From: Bacillus sp. S/N-304-OC-R1 | GTDB lineage: Bacteria; Bacillota; Bacilli; Bacillales; Cytobacillaceae | Direction of reading: 5' to 3' | DNA: 64,000 nt | Assembly (NCBI RefSeq): GCF_019749375.1 | Contig: NZ_JACWFE010000009.1 | Coordinates: 124,001-188,000, forward strand | Shown: in pieces, positions 1 through 8,543 of the stretch | Layout: each line of letters begins with the position of its first letter | Numbering within the stretch: the stretch's first letter is position 1 | Notes under the pieces: generated by a model | Told to the model about the DNA's origin: nothing | Seen by the model: only the letters and a program-made list of their open reading frames with translations | Database searches by the model: none | Position numbers and translations under genes: made by a program

Positions 1-44
1 AAAAAAACCAGCGGCTTTCTTTTTTGGATTTTTTTTCACAAACA

Positions 45-83
45 AGGCCAGTTCTCTGCATAAGCGAATGCGAAAACTGACCT
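45..83 (-). terminator. Probable terminator after the dehydrogenase fragment
   Basis: An inverted repeat pairs AGGCCAGTT with AACTGACCT and, inside it, GCAT with ATGC. On the minus strand it is followed by a T-rich stretch. It lies just downstream of the minus-strand dehydrogenase fragment. Confidence 0.5.
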
Positions 84-88
84 CTAAA

Positions 89-691
89 TTAACTATTGAT
101 AACAAAATGGGAAGTAAACGTTTCAAGAGCCGTAATCGCTGCATGAACTCTTTCTGGAGTGATTGCCCCAATTGGCATCACATGAATGGATTCCTCTTGC
201 AAGCATGATTTTTCAGCAATGACAGTTATTACTTCTTCATTTATATCTGTATTTCCGATATCTCTAAGTGAAACAGGCAATCCCAGTACTTGATAAAATG
301 GAAGAATCGCTTCAATCTCTTCCCATTTCTCCTCAAGAACTAGCTGAACAATAATGCCGTAGGCTACTTTATCACCATGAAGTGCGTGATGAGTGGAATG
401 AATAGCTGTTAATCCATTGTGAGTAGAATGTGCGCCTGCAAGGCTGCCGAAATGATCGCCAAAACCGCCAACCATTCCTCCCAACACAATTACCGTTTCC
501 ACGATCTTAATAAAGTCATCTGTTAATTGCCCTTCCTTAGCAGCATTAACAGCTCCCTCTGAATGATTCAATATTAAGTCTTTACATTGTTCCGCTGTAA
601 AGTGGGATATTTGCATCTTTACAAGCTGTGCTAATGCTTCGATTTCACTTAGAGAACATTCTCCCCATATAGGTATATTCATCATATGCAA
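89..691 (-). pseudogene. Truncated iron-containing alcohol dehydrogenase (C-terminal half, HcxA/YbdH- or GldA-like)
   Basis: The 200-residue product matches only the C-terminal, metal-binding half of the group III iron-containing dehydrogenases. The segment GGFGDHFGSLAGAHSTHNG followed by THHALHGDKVAYG carries the conserved glycine and histidine pattern of GldA and E. coli YbdH (HcxA). Family members are about 360 residues, so the N-terminal NAD-binding half is missing. The open frame begins at a TTG with ATGs at 685 and 682, none with a good ribosome binding site, and it abuts a truncated SAM riboswitch. The simplest reading is an internal deletion that fused the leader to the middle of the gene. 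In E. coli, ybdH lies near the methionine aminotransferase gene ybdL, and here mtnE is the divergent neighbour. The original role was therefore probably reduction of methionine-derived keto acids. Activity is unlikely. Confidence 0.75.
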
Positions 692-720
692 CCTGGGTGA
701 ATTCCGGAAAGTAAGGTTTT

Positions 721-826
721 GTTGCCTTCAGAATGAAATCATTCTGAAGGAATTGGCATCTTCCCAATATTGGGGGTTGCCTGACGTCATAGGGCCTTGC
801 CCCTCGGTCGCTCTGGATAAGTAAAT
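721..826 (-). promoter_or_regulatory. SAM-I (S-box) riboswitch aptamer, apparently lacking its 3' end
   Basis: On the minus strand from about 826 the S-box core is readable: CTTATCCAGAG, then GAGGGG, GGCCCTATGACG and GGCAACC, a P3 arm closing at GATGCCAATTCC, and a perfect 12-bp P4 hairpin at 725-750. The 3' strand of P1 (expected GATAAGT-like) and the terminator/antiterminator are not found after P4. Dehydrogenase coding sequence begins about 30 nt later. S-box leaders control methionine and SAM genes in Bacillaceae. This copy appears to be a remnant. Confidence 0.8.
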
Positions 827-1095
827 TGACTATTTAATTTGAATAATTACGATCATACAAAGGTATTTAAATCTTGTCGATCATGGAAAAATTTATAAAC
901 AAAAATAGATAATGCCTTCATTCCGATTAAATCTATAAAAAAAAGAAAATAAAAAAAATTTATAACCAAATATTAACTCAGACTATTTCTGCTAAACTCT
1001 AGACATTTTGAATTAAAAAATATAAATTTGAAATTAAAATGCAATTCATTTACAAAACGGACATAAACTTATTTTTTATAGAAAAGGTGAAGCAC

Positions 1096-2259
1096 ATGGA
1101 ATATTCAGATCGCTTAAAAAAACTGCCTGTTCAATTTTTTGCCACTTTAGTAGAAAAAGTCAGCAAAGCGATTGCAGAAGGCAGAGACATCATAAATTTA
1201 GGACAAGGAAATCCAGATCAGCCTACTCCCCCTCACATCGTAAAGGCGCTTCAAGCTGCTGCTGAGGATCCAAAAACACATAAATATTCGCCATTTCGTG
1301 GCATACAGGAATTAAAAAATGCAGCGGCAGAATTTTATCAAAAACAATATGGAGTTGAAATTGATCCATTAACTGAGGTAGCTGTCCTTTTTGGAACAAA
1401 AACGGGACTAGTCGAGCTTCCTATGTGTTTACTAAATGAAGGCGATCTAATGCTGCTTCCGGATCCAGGTTATCCGGATTATTTGTCAGGCGTTGTTCTG
1501 GCGAGTGTTCAATATGAGACATTTCCTTTGAAAGCAGAAAACAAGTTTTTGCCTGACTTTCATGCTATTCCTGAAGAGCAAAGAAAAGCGGCAAAGCTCA
1601 TGTATTTGAACTATCCTAATAATCCAACGGGTGCTACTGCAGACCGCAAGTTTTTCGAAGAAACGGTAGAGTTTGCGACGCAAAATAACATCACCATTTT
1701 GCATGATTTTGCTTATGGAGCAATTGGGTTTGATGGTAAAAAACCAACGAGCTTCTTAGAAATTGAAGGTGCTAAAGAAGTTGGCGTTGAAATGTACACA
1801 TTATCCAAAACGTATAATATGGCTGGATGGCGTGTCGGATTTGCAGTTGGAAATGCAAAAATTATCGAGGCTCTTAATCTAATCCAGGATCATTTATACT
1901 GCAGTCTTTTTCCAGCGGTTCAGAAAGCGGCAGCTGCTGCTCTTACGGAAGACCAGAGCTGTGTTGATGAACTCGTAGCACGCTATGAAAGCCGCCGAAA
2001 TGTCCTCATTGCCCAATGCAACAAAATTGGTTGGAAGGCTGAAGCACCAAGCGGTTCTTTCTTTGCTTGGCTCCCTGTTCCGGATGGATTGACAAGTGAA
2101 GCCTTTGCCGACCTATTACTTGAAAAAGCAGATGTAGCCGTTGCCGCAGGAAAAGGATTTGGGGAATATGGAGAAGGCTATGTCCGGGTTGGTTTATTAG
2201 TAGACGAAGACGTGCTTGTAGAGGCTATTGAACGAATCGGAAAGCTTAATTTGTTTTAA
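1096..2259 (+). CDS. mtnE: Methionine-salvage aminotransferase MtnE
   Basis: A 387-residue class I/II PLP-dependent aminotransferase. MtnE transaminates 2-keto-4-methylthiobutyrate to methionine, the last step of the methylthioadenosine salvage pathway in the cytosol. It shows the N-terminal GQGNPDQPTPPHIV block, the LNYPNNPTGAT motif, and the Schiff-base lysine in YTLSKTYNMAGWRVG (about Lys238). The C-terminus EGYVRVGLL carries the carboxylate-binding arginine. The sequence closely resembles what I recall of B. subtilis MtnE (YkrV) over its whole length. ATG 1096 is preferred over an upstream ATG at 1039 because AAAGGTGA lies just before it. No riboswitch was seen on this strand. Transcription ends at the hairpin immediately downstream. 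The divergent S-box remnant supports a methionine context. Confidence 0.85.
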   Translation: MEYSDRLKKLPVQFFATLVEKVSKAIAEGRDIINLGQGNPDQPTPPHIVKALQAAAEDPKTHKYSPFRGIQELKNAAAEFYQKQYGVEIDPLTEVAVLFGTKTGLVELPMCLLNEGDLMLLPDPGYPDYLSGVVLASVQYETFPLKAENKFLPDFHAIPEEQRKAAKLMYLNYPNNPTGATADRKFFEETVEFATQNNITILHDFAYGAIGFDGKKPTSFLEIEGAKEVGVEMYTLSKTYNMAGWRVGFAVGNAKIIEALNLIQDHLYCSLFPAVQKAAAAALTEDQSCVDELVARYESRRNVLIAQCNKIGWKAEAPSGSFFAWLPVPDGLTSEAFADLLLEKADVAVAAGKGFGEYGEGYVRVGLLVDEDVLVEAIERIGKLNLF

Positions 2260-2274
2260 ACTATAAATCTATGT

Positions 2275-2309
2275 AAACGAGGGCCATTTTAATTGTGCCC
2301 TCGTTTTTT
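2275..2309 (+). terminator. Rho-independent terminator of mtnE
   Basis: The stem AACGAGGGC/GCCCTCGTT is followed by a T run, 15 nt after the mtnE stop. Confidence 0.9.
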
Positions 2310-2581
2310 AATTGTCATTTATTATTATTCTAAAATAATATTTTTATAACCAAATTATTCCCAAAGTTTGACTGATTTATAGTAAGTATTTTTTTCGAAA
2401 GGTCATTTGATTATCCTTATTTTTTCATTCGAAATCCTTTTTTCTAGAAAAAATAAATATTTTATACAGAATTACAGTAAAAAATTACTATTTTTTAAAT
2501 AATTTTCAGTTTCAATATTATTGAATTGTGATAAAATACTCTTAAAATTCAAACTTATCATATAAAGGATTGACTTTTCAT

Positions 2582-2974
2582 TTGTACAGGATTGTTATTG
2601 AATGTGAGGATGATGTATACAGAGCAAGTTCAATTGGGAAAAAGGTTGCAAACGAGTTTGGCTTAAATGGTAGTCAGCAAACAAAGCTCGTTGTTTCAAT
2701 TATGGAATTAAGCCGAAACATCGTTTTCTATGCAGGCAAAGGCGAGATAGTCATTCAAACAATTCCAAACGGCATAGAAATCACTGCAACCGATCAAGGT
2801 CCAGGAATTCGAAATTTGGACAAAATTTTAAACCATTCTTATTCCTCCAAAACAGGATTAGGATTGGGTGTATCTGGGGTGAAGCGCCTTATGGATGAGT
2901 TTGAAATTAGCAGCTGTATAAAAAGCGGAACAAAAGTCAGGGCTGTAAAGTGGCTCAATAGTGGGGGTAACTAA
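2582..2974 (+). CDS. RsbT-like anti-sigma/switch serine kinase (GHKL ATPase)
   Basis: About 130 residues, the size of RsbT. It has the three ATP-binding boxes of the anti-sigma-factor kinase branch of the GHKL fold: an N-box in MELSRNIVFYAGKG, a G1 box ATDQGPGI and a G2 box KTGLGLGVSGVKRLMDEF. RsbT phosphorylates STAS-domain partners (RsbS, RsbR) in the stressosome and then activates RsbU. TTG 2582 is favoured over TTG 2570 because AAAGGA (2564-2569) would touch the latter. The stop is followed immediately by the ATG of a gene that ends in an RsbR-like STAS region, so the two probably act as kinase and substrate. No RsbS, RsbU or sigB is adjacent. Confidence 0.8.
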   Translation: MYRIVIECEDDVYRASSIGKKVANEFGLNGSQQTKLVVSIMELSRNIVFYAGKGEIVIQTIPNGIEITATDQGPGIRNLDKILNHSYSSKTGLGLGVSGVKRLMDEFEISSCIKSGTKVRAVKWLNSGGN

Positions 2975-4846
2975 ATGTTGAAATCTCCAGCCTCATATGA
3001 AGCTCCGTACGGATTAATTGAAATTAATCCTGATGGAACGATACAGAAAACAAACAATGAAGGATCTAAATTATTATTTTCAGAGAATAGTGATTCCAAT
3101 TACCTTTTTCATCGGATAGTAAATAACGAAATCAAAACCAAGCTGCATGAATGCTTTATGGGGAAATTAAATGAATTTGTTGTAACCATTGAAACTCAGC
3201 CACACTTCTTTCTTTTTCATCGAACATTTAAAGGCGAGAAGTTAGATAAAATACATATATTTATATTTAATATGAATCAATTACAAAGCCTGCATGAACA
3301 TAATAATTGGAATACCCACCTATTGTCATCCATTGGCGAAATGGCAGCTGGCATTGCTCACGAGGTTCGAAATCCATTAACGGCGGTCAAAGGATTCCTC
3401 CAGCTAATGGAACAAAGCTATAATCAGGAATATTCCCAAATTGCACAAAGTGAATTAGATCGTGCCATTCAAACTTTAAATGATTTAATGAGTGTATCGA
3501 AGCCAGAATTTTTCCAGGAACAGCCGTCGACCTTTAATTTATGTTCGGAAATCGAATCCATTCTGCTCCTGTTTCAAAATCAGCTTTATAACATTCAGCT
3601 TATTAAAAAGTTTGATCATGATAGTGCCATCATTACAGGCAGGAAAGATCAAATAAAAAAGGCTCTTTTCAACTTAATCAAAAATGCCTTGGAGGCCATG
3701 AGTCAAGGTGGTGCCTTAATCATTGAGCAATTTGAAGACACCCAAGGAGTACATCTTAGTATAACCGACACAGGCATTGGCATCCCTAAAGACAAGCTTC
3801 GACTGCTCGGCACTCCTTTTTTCACTTTAAAACAGGATGGAAAAGGGATGGGCTTGGCCCAAGTGTTTAATGCTATTCAAGGCAATAATGGTAAAATTCA
3901 CGTAACCAGTGAATCTGGACAAGGAACAACTTTTTTTCTAACTTTCAATAAAGCACAACATTCTAACTCACCTATAGGGGGCCATATGATGATAAATTCA
4001 GTGCAGTCTAAAACAGAATTAGCACAGTTTTTAAGAGATAATCTAGACTTTTATACAAAGGAATGGATTCAGTATTTACAAAAAAATAAAAGCTATCTCA
4101 CCTCTTATATGAAAGAGCATAGAATGCTTGAGGAATATGAAAGAGACGGAAATCCGATTATCAAGGTTGTAACTGAAAATATCCTTGAGTTAAAGACTGA
4201 AGAGATTATGGAGCATGCAAAGGAAAGAGGCGGTCAAAGCGCACGTAGTGACTTTCCGATTCATCTGTCGTTGGAGCTTTTCCAATCAGCACGCGGAATT
4301 ATATGGAATGCTATTAAAGTTTTCTACCTTGAATCTAATTACTCACTATCGATGGAGGAATACTTTGCGTTAGAGCGATATGTGAATGACATCATTGATT
4401 TATACATAGATTCTCATACAGCGTATTATGTTAAATATAAAGATGAATTATTAAAAATTCATCGGGAAACAGTTGATGAATTATCCGTTCCGATTATTCC
4501 TATCGCTGAAAAGGTGTGTATTCTGCCAGTAGTAGGAAATGTTGATACGTATAGAGCTAAAAAAATTCGTGAGAAAACACTGCAGAGAGTAAAAGAATTA
4601 AAAGCTGAACAATTAATTATTGATATTTCCGGTGTACCGTTCATAGATACATCAGTTGTGAATCATTTATTTAAAATTGTAAAGGGTATCCGATTATTAG
4701 GCTGCAATACGATTTTAACAGGAATAAGTCCTGATATTGCGGATACTATGATTGAGCTGGGGATTGAAATTGATAATGAATTGAAAACAAGATCTGATCT
4801 GCAGCAGGCTTTGGAGGATATTCAGCAATTTAATGTGGGTAGATAA
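2975..4846 (+). CDS. Histidine kinase joined to an RsbR-type STAS protein
   Basis: A 623-residue soluble protein in two halves. Residues 1-105 resemble a PAS-like sensor. Residues 115-180 form a HisKA dimerisation domain with the phospho-accepting His129 in GIAHEVRNPLTAVKG. Residues 225-325 form a HATPase domain with N-box LFNLIKNALEAM, G1 TDTGIGIP and G2 GKGMGLAQ. Residues 338-623 look like a complete RsbR-family protein: a helical N-terminal globin-like region, then a STAS domain (about 510-620). IDISGVPFIDTSVVNHL aligns with the B. subtilis RsbRA phosphorylation segment, with Thr559 at the RsbRA Thr171 position as I recall it. No response regulator is adjacent. The neighbouring RsbT-like kinase is the expected partner of the STAS half. 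An internal ribosome binding site at the junction suggests that the second half may also be made alone. Confidence 0.8.
   Translation: MLKSPASYEAPYGLIEINPDGTIQKTNNEGSKLLFSENSDSNYLFHRIVNNEIKTKLHECFMGKLNEFVVTIETQPHFFLFHRTFKGEKLDKIHIFIFNMNQLQSLHEHNNWNTHLLSSIGEMAAGIAHEVRNPLTAVKGFLQLMEQSYNQEYSQIAQSELDRAIQTLNDLMSVSKPEFFQEQPSTFNLCSEIESILLLFQNQLYNIQLIKKFDHDSAIITGRKDQIKKALFNLIKNALEAMSQGGALIIEQFEDTQGVHLSITDTGIGIPKDKLRLLGTPFFTLKQDGKGMGLAQVFNAIQGNNGKIHVTSESGQGTTFFLTFNKAQHSNSPIGGHMMINSVQSKTELAQFLRDNLDFYTKEWIQYLQKNKSYLTSYMKEHRMLEEYERDGNPIIKVVTENILELKTEEIMEHAKERGGQSARSDFPIHLSLELFQSARGIIWNAIKVFYLESNYSLSMEEYFALERYVNDIIDLYIDSHTAYYVKYKDELLKIHRETVDELSVPIIPIAEKVCILPVVGNVDTYRAKKIREKTLQRVKELKAEQLIIDISGVPFIDTSVVNHLFKIVKGIRLLGCNTILTGISPDIADTMIELGIEIDNELKTRSDLQQALEDIQQFNVGR
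3975..3991 (+). promoter_or_regulatory. Internal ribosome binding site at the kinase/STAS junction
   Basis: TAGGGGGCC precedes two in-frame ATG codons (3986 and 3989, residues 338 and 339), with spacings of 4 and 7 nt. They lie exactly where the RsbR-like half begins. This suggests an internal start, or two genes that merged. Confidence 0.55.
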
Positions 4847-4863
4847 AGGACCCGAACTGATTT

Positions 4864-4967
4864 AGGTTTATTGGACAAGTTCTCAGTCATTATTCTACAA
4901 CTTGGCCGATATACAGATTTATTGGACAGGTTCTCGGTCAAATGGCTTCAACTTGGCCGATATACAG
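4864..4967 (+). repeat. Imperfect tandem duplication, two 51-bp units
   Basis: Two units (4864-4914 and 4915-4967) share TTATTGGAC, GTTCTC, GTCA and AACTTGGCCGATATACAG. They lie in the short gap after the kinase gene, just before a terminator. No coding potential was seen. Confidence 0.75.
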
Positions 4968-4973
4968 AAACAC

Positions 4974-5010
4974 AAAAAGGAAGTGGAGAAAATCTCCACT
5001 TCCTTTTTTA
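4974..5010. terminator. Bidirectional terminator between convergent genes
   Basis: A perfect stem AAGGAAGTGGAG/CTCCACTTCCTT with A and T runs on its two sides. It serves the kinase gene (+) and the MFS gene (-). Confidence 0.9.
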
Positions 5011-5023
5011 TTAGGATTTAAAA

Positions 5024-6553
5024 TCAATTCTCAGCTAATTTTGCAATTTTATTAGGCTCAACCTTTTTCTCCATTGGATCCTCAGCCTGTTTAGAACGTT
5101 TGATAAAGAAAGTAAGAATTAAGGCAACAGCTGCAATAAAGGTAGCAGCAAAGAATGCATCATTAATACCTTCTAACATTGCCTTCATGGTAATTTCCTG
5201 TTTCATTGCAGCAATGGCTGCTTCTGTAGGCGCTTGGCCAGTTGCATGTTTCATCGCTTCTGCCGCTAAATCTTTCGCATGTGTTTCTGTACGATTAGAC
5301 ATAAGCGTAACTAGCAATGCTGTACCGATCGCACCTGAAACTTGGTTCATTGTGTTGTTCATAGCTGTGCCATGCGGATAAAAACGAGCTGGCAATTGGT
5401 TCAAACCGTTTGTTGACACAGGCATCATTACCATTGAAATACCTAACATCCGAACAGCATTTAGAATAACCAAATGTGTGTAGGAAGTATCAAGCGATAA
5501 TTTGCTAAAGAAGTAGGTCGTAATAGTCGTAATCGTTAAACCAATTATAGCTAAAATACGGCCGCCAATTTTATCAAATAGTCGTCCTGTAATTGGCGAC
5601 ATTAGAGCCATGATAAGTGCTCCGGGCAACATCATTAGACCTGCATCCATCGGTGATATGCCACGAAGAGTTTGAACATAAATCGGAAGTAACAGCATAC
5701 CAGAGAACATTGCCATATTTAGAACCATCGTAATGGCAGATGATAAGGCAAACATTGGATATCTATAAACACCAAAGTTTAGCATTGGTCGTTCCATTCT
5801 GAACTGGCGAAGGATAAACCAAACTAATGCAATTACACCTACAATGATGGTTGCATAAACTTGCGGGCTATCCCAGCCTTTACTTCCGGCAGAGCTAAAT
5901 CCGTATAGCAATCCGCCAAAACCAGCACTTGATAAAATAACTGATAAGATGTCAAGATGAATATTAACCTTTTCTTTCTTGTCTTTAAGCAAGAAAAATC
6001 CGATTAGTAGAACTAAAATTGCAATCGGAGTAATAAGGTGGAAAAGCATTCTCCAATCATAATGTTCAATAATCCAGCCTGATAGAGTTGGACCAATGGC
6101 TGGAGCTGCCATCATGATCAGACCAAATAGTCCCATAGCTGCTCCCCTTTTCTCGACTGGGAAGCTTACTAGCATTACATTCATTAATAGCGGCATCATA
6201 ATAGCGGAACCGGATGCTTGAATCATTCTGCCTGCTAATAATATAGGAAACGCATGAGCGAAGCCGCCAAGAATCGTTCCAAGCGCAAATAGACCGATAG
6301 CAGTGATGAACAGATGCCTCACAGAATATTTTTGGATTAAAAATGCAGTAGTTGGTACCAAAACACCATTAACAAGCATAAATCCAGTTGTCAGCCACTG
6401 AACAGTCGATGGCCCAACATCAAGATCCTTCATAATGGAAGGAAGTGCAATATTTAAGAGTGTATTGTTTAAAAATGTAATAAAGGCGCCGATCATTAGG
6501 ATTGTCAGGATCCCATACGGTGACTTTTTAGACTTTTTAATGGAATTCCCCAT
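5024..6553 (-). CDS. DHA2-family (14-TM) multidrug MFS exporter, LmrB-like
   Basis: A 509-residue integral membrane protein with the 14-helix pattern of the EmrB/QacA drug:proton antiporters. It begins with ILMIGAFITFLNNTLLNIALPSI, the motif D1 region, which closely resembles the lincomycin exporter LmrB of B. subtilis. The antiporter motif C region is AIGPTLSGWI. The C-terminus is a charged cytoplasmic tail (KKVEPNKIAKLAEN). The substrate cannot be read from the sequence. The gene is divergent from a TetR-family gene, and the shared 185-bp gap contains two related inverted repeats, so repression relieved by an exported compound is likely. Confidence 0.88.
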   Translation of the reverse strand: MGNSIKKSKKSPYGILTILMIGAFITFLNNTLLNIALPSIMKDLDVGPSTVQWLTTGFMLVNGVLVPTTAFLIQKYSVRHLFITAIGLFALGTILGGFAHAFPILLAGRMIQASGSAIMMPLLMNVMLVSFPVEKRGAAMGLFGLIMMAAPAIGPTLSGWIIEHYDWRMLFHLITPIAILVLLIGFFLLKDKKEKVNIHLDILSVILSSAGFGGLLYGFSSAGSKGWDSPQVYATIIVGVIALVWFILRQFRMERPMLNFGVYRYPMFALSSAITMVLNMAMFSGMLLLPIYVQTLRGISPMDAGLMMLPGALIMALMSPITGRLFDKIGGRILAIIGLTITTITTYFFSKLSLDTSYTHLVILNAVRMLGISMVMMPVSTNGLNQLPARFYPHGTAMNNTMNQVSGAIGTALLVTLMSNRTETHAKDLAAEAMKHATGQAPTEAAIAAMKQEITMKAMLEGINDAFFAATFIAAVALILTFFIKRSKQAEDPMEKKVEPNKIAKLAEN

Positions 6554-6574
6554 TCGTTTTCCCCCTATACGTTC

Positions 6575-6592
6575 AGTACATTATTTTGTACT
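6575..6592. promoter_or_regulatory. Candidate TetR operator 1
   Basis: A perfect inverted repeat AGTACA-TTATTT-TGTACT, 22 bp upstream of the MFS start. Confidence 0.65.
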
Positions 6593-6688
6593 CGTGTTTC
6601 ACACAGAACATAATAATATACCATGTGTTCAATTTTTGCAATAAAAAAATACTCGTTAATTATGGGTTTGTGTAAACTTTAAAAGTAA

Positions 6689-6707
6689 TGTACTATTATT
6701 TTGTACC
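6689..6707. promoter_or_regulatory. Candidate TetR operator 2
   Basis: TGTACTATTATTTTGTACC shares the GTAC, TATTTT and GTAC elements of operator 1 with one extra central base. It lies 32 bp before the tetR start. Confidence 0.55.
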
Positions 6708-6738
6708 AGGAGTCCAATATGATTAAAGGTGATTATTT

Positions 6739-7638
6739 ATGAATGAAAGAAAGCGCCATGTTATAAAGATGGCCCACCAGCTTTTTATGGAAAAAGGATT
6801 TCAAGCAACATCCATTCAAGACATCATAGCCTACAGTGGTATTTCTAAAGGGACATTTTATAATTACTTTTCGTCAAAAAATGAATTATTAATCGCCCTT
6901 TTCAAAACTATATATAAACAGCTCGAAAAGGATCGAAACGATTTGCTCATTGGACAAGATCCATCGGATATTGAAGTTTTTATAAAACAGGTTGAATTAC
7001 AGCTTGAGACCAACCGTGCTAATAAATTAATTTCACTTTTTGAAGAAGTTATTTTTTCAAATGATGAAGAACTTAAAAATTACATGAAAAATGGCAACCT
7101 CCGAATGCTCCGCTGGAACTATTACCGGTTTATCGATATTTTCGGTGAGAGCAAGAAACCTTATTTATTGGACTGTTCCATTATGTTCATGGGGATTCTT
7201 CAACATAATCTCAAATATAATAATTTTGCCACTGAGTCTAATGTCAATCTGAACCAAATCGTACGCTATTGTGTTAAAAGAATGGTGAAAATGGTTGATG
7301 AGGTAGCGAACTCAGATGAACAATTACTTAAACCTGAAGTATTAGAAAACTGGCTGCCGAATTGTAATGGAAACAACCATGGCTTTAAAAAGGAGTTAAC
7401 CCATGAAATATTTGAATTAAAGAGGGGTCTAACTCATCATGCGGAACAGGAAAAAATGATTCAGTTACTTGATTTTATTCAAGAGGAATTATTAGATTCA
7501 AAAAAACCGCGGAAGTTCCTTATTGACATGACGCTTCAAAGTTTAAAATCGGATGAAGCATTCAGTCACAACACCGAACTAACCAATTTAGAAAAATTAG
7601 TTGTTAACTATTTTTCACAAATTGAGGAATCTTACTAA
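6739..7638 (+). CDS. TetR/AcrR-family repressor with long C-terminal extension
   Basis: A 299-residue protein. Residues 1-48 are a typical TetR helix-turn-helix (IKMAHQLFMEKGFQATSIQDIIAYSGISKGTFYNYFSSKNELL). The helical ligand domain follows. The protein is about 90 residues longer than the usual 190-220, and its extension (after about residue 205) is charged and helical. ATG 6739 has AAAGGTGA 7 nt upstream. It is divergent from the DHA2 exporter with paired operators between them, so it most likely represses both genes. The inducer is unknown. Confidence 0.85.
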   Translation: MNERKRHVIKMAHQLFMEKGFQATSIQDIIAYSGISKGTFYNYFSSKNELLIALFKTIYKQLEKDRNDLLIGQDPSDIEVFIKQVELQLETNRANKLISLFEEVIFSNDEELKNYMKNGNLRMLRWNYYRFIDIFGESKKPYLLDCSIMFMGILQHNLKYNNFATESNVNLNQIVRYCVKRMVKMVDEVANSDEQLLKPEVLENWLPNCNGNNHGFKKELTHEIFELKRGLTHHAEQEKMIQLLDFIQEELLDSKKPRKFLIDMTLQSLKSDEAFSHNTELTNLEKLVVNYFSQIEESY

Positions 7639-7652
7639 TTCCTAAATATATT

Positions 7653-7729
7653 AAAAAAAACGCAAGGAATTGTAGCTGTCCCAAATGCTTCATACGAGGG
7701 CAGATCCAGTAATTCCAAGCGTTTTTTTT
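7653..7729. terminator. Long-loop bidirectional terminator
   Basis: AACGCAAGGAATT and AATTCCAAGCGTT pair around a loop of about 40 nt, with A8 before and T8 after. It lies between convergent tetR (+) and the ABC ATPase gene (-). Confidence 0.7.
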
Positions 7730-7784
7730 ATGTTTAAAATTTAAAAGCTTTGAAAGAAATGATCAAATTGGACAGATCATCGCT

Positions 7785-8519
7785 TTATTTTAAAGTACGT
7801 TTCAAAAATTCTCTCGTCCGCTCTTGAGTAGGGTTATTAAAGATTTGCTCTGGTGTTCCTTCTTCAGCAATAACCCCTTTATCCATAAATACAACCCGAT
7901 CTGAGACTTCTCGAGCAAATTCCATTTCATGCGTTACGATCAGCATCGTAAGTCCTGTACCAGCAAGCTCCTTCATTACTTTAAGAACTTCCCCAACCAT
8001 CTCTGGATCTAGCGCAGAGGTAGGTTCATCAAACAGCATGACGTCCGGTTCCATCGAGAGCGCTCTCGCAATGGCAACACGCTGTTTTTGCCCGCCTGAT
8101 AGCTGCTTTGACTTGGCATTCACGTATTTGTCCATGCCAACAACCTTTAAATATTTCATGGCAATCTTTTCTGCTTCTTCCTTCGATCGTTTCAGCACCT
8201 TTACTTGTCCAACTACACAGTTGCTTAGAACTGTGTGGTTGTTAAATAAATTAAATTGCTGAAACACCATACCCAGCTTTGTACGGTACGCATGAATATC
8301 ATGCTTGTCATCTAATATATTTTCTCCGTGATAGATAATTTGACCGCCGCTTGGCTTTTCTAACAAATTTATACAGCGAAGAAGTGTTGATTTTCCAGAC
8401 CCTGAGGATCCAATAATACACACCACTTCCCCTTTATTAACGGAAAAGTCTATATCCTTTAATACTTCATGCGATCCAAAGGATTTGCTTAAATGCTGAA
8501 CTTCAATTACTTTTTCCAA
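7785..8519 (-). CDS. Amino-acid (probably lysine) ABC transporter ATPase, GlnQ/HisP type
   Basis: A 244-residue ATPase of the polar amino-acid uptake family. It has Walker [10 protein letters not shown], the Q-loop in [15 protein letters not shown], the signature LSGGQKQR, Walker [15 protein letters not shown] and the switch histidine in IVTHEM. It energises import with the permease encoded upstream and the lipoprotein receptor. It is the last gene of an operon that starts with a lysine riboswitch, which is the evidence for lysine as substrate. A GGAGG-type site precedes ATG 8519. Confidence 0.92.
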   Translation of the reverse strand: MEKVIEVQHLSKSFGSHEVLKDIDFSVNKGEVVCIIGSSGSGKSTLLRCINLLEKPSGGQIIYHGENILDDKHDIHAYRTKLGMVFQQFNLFNNHTVLSNCVVGQVKVLKRSKEEAEKIAMKYLKVVGMDKYVNAKSKQLSGGQKQRVAIARALSMEPDVMLFDEPTSALDPEMVGEVLKVMKELAGTGLTMLIVTHEMEFAREVSDRVVFMDKGVIAEEGTPEQIFNNPTQERTREFLKRTLK

Positions 8520-8543
8520 AGGTGCTCCTCCTTCGTTTTTGTC

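Noticed and set aside
2900-4846. A classical two-component system was considered for the histidine kinase
   Set aside because: No response regulator gene lies nearby. The partner suggested by sequence is the STAS half and the RsbT-like kinase.
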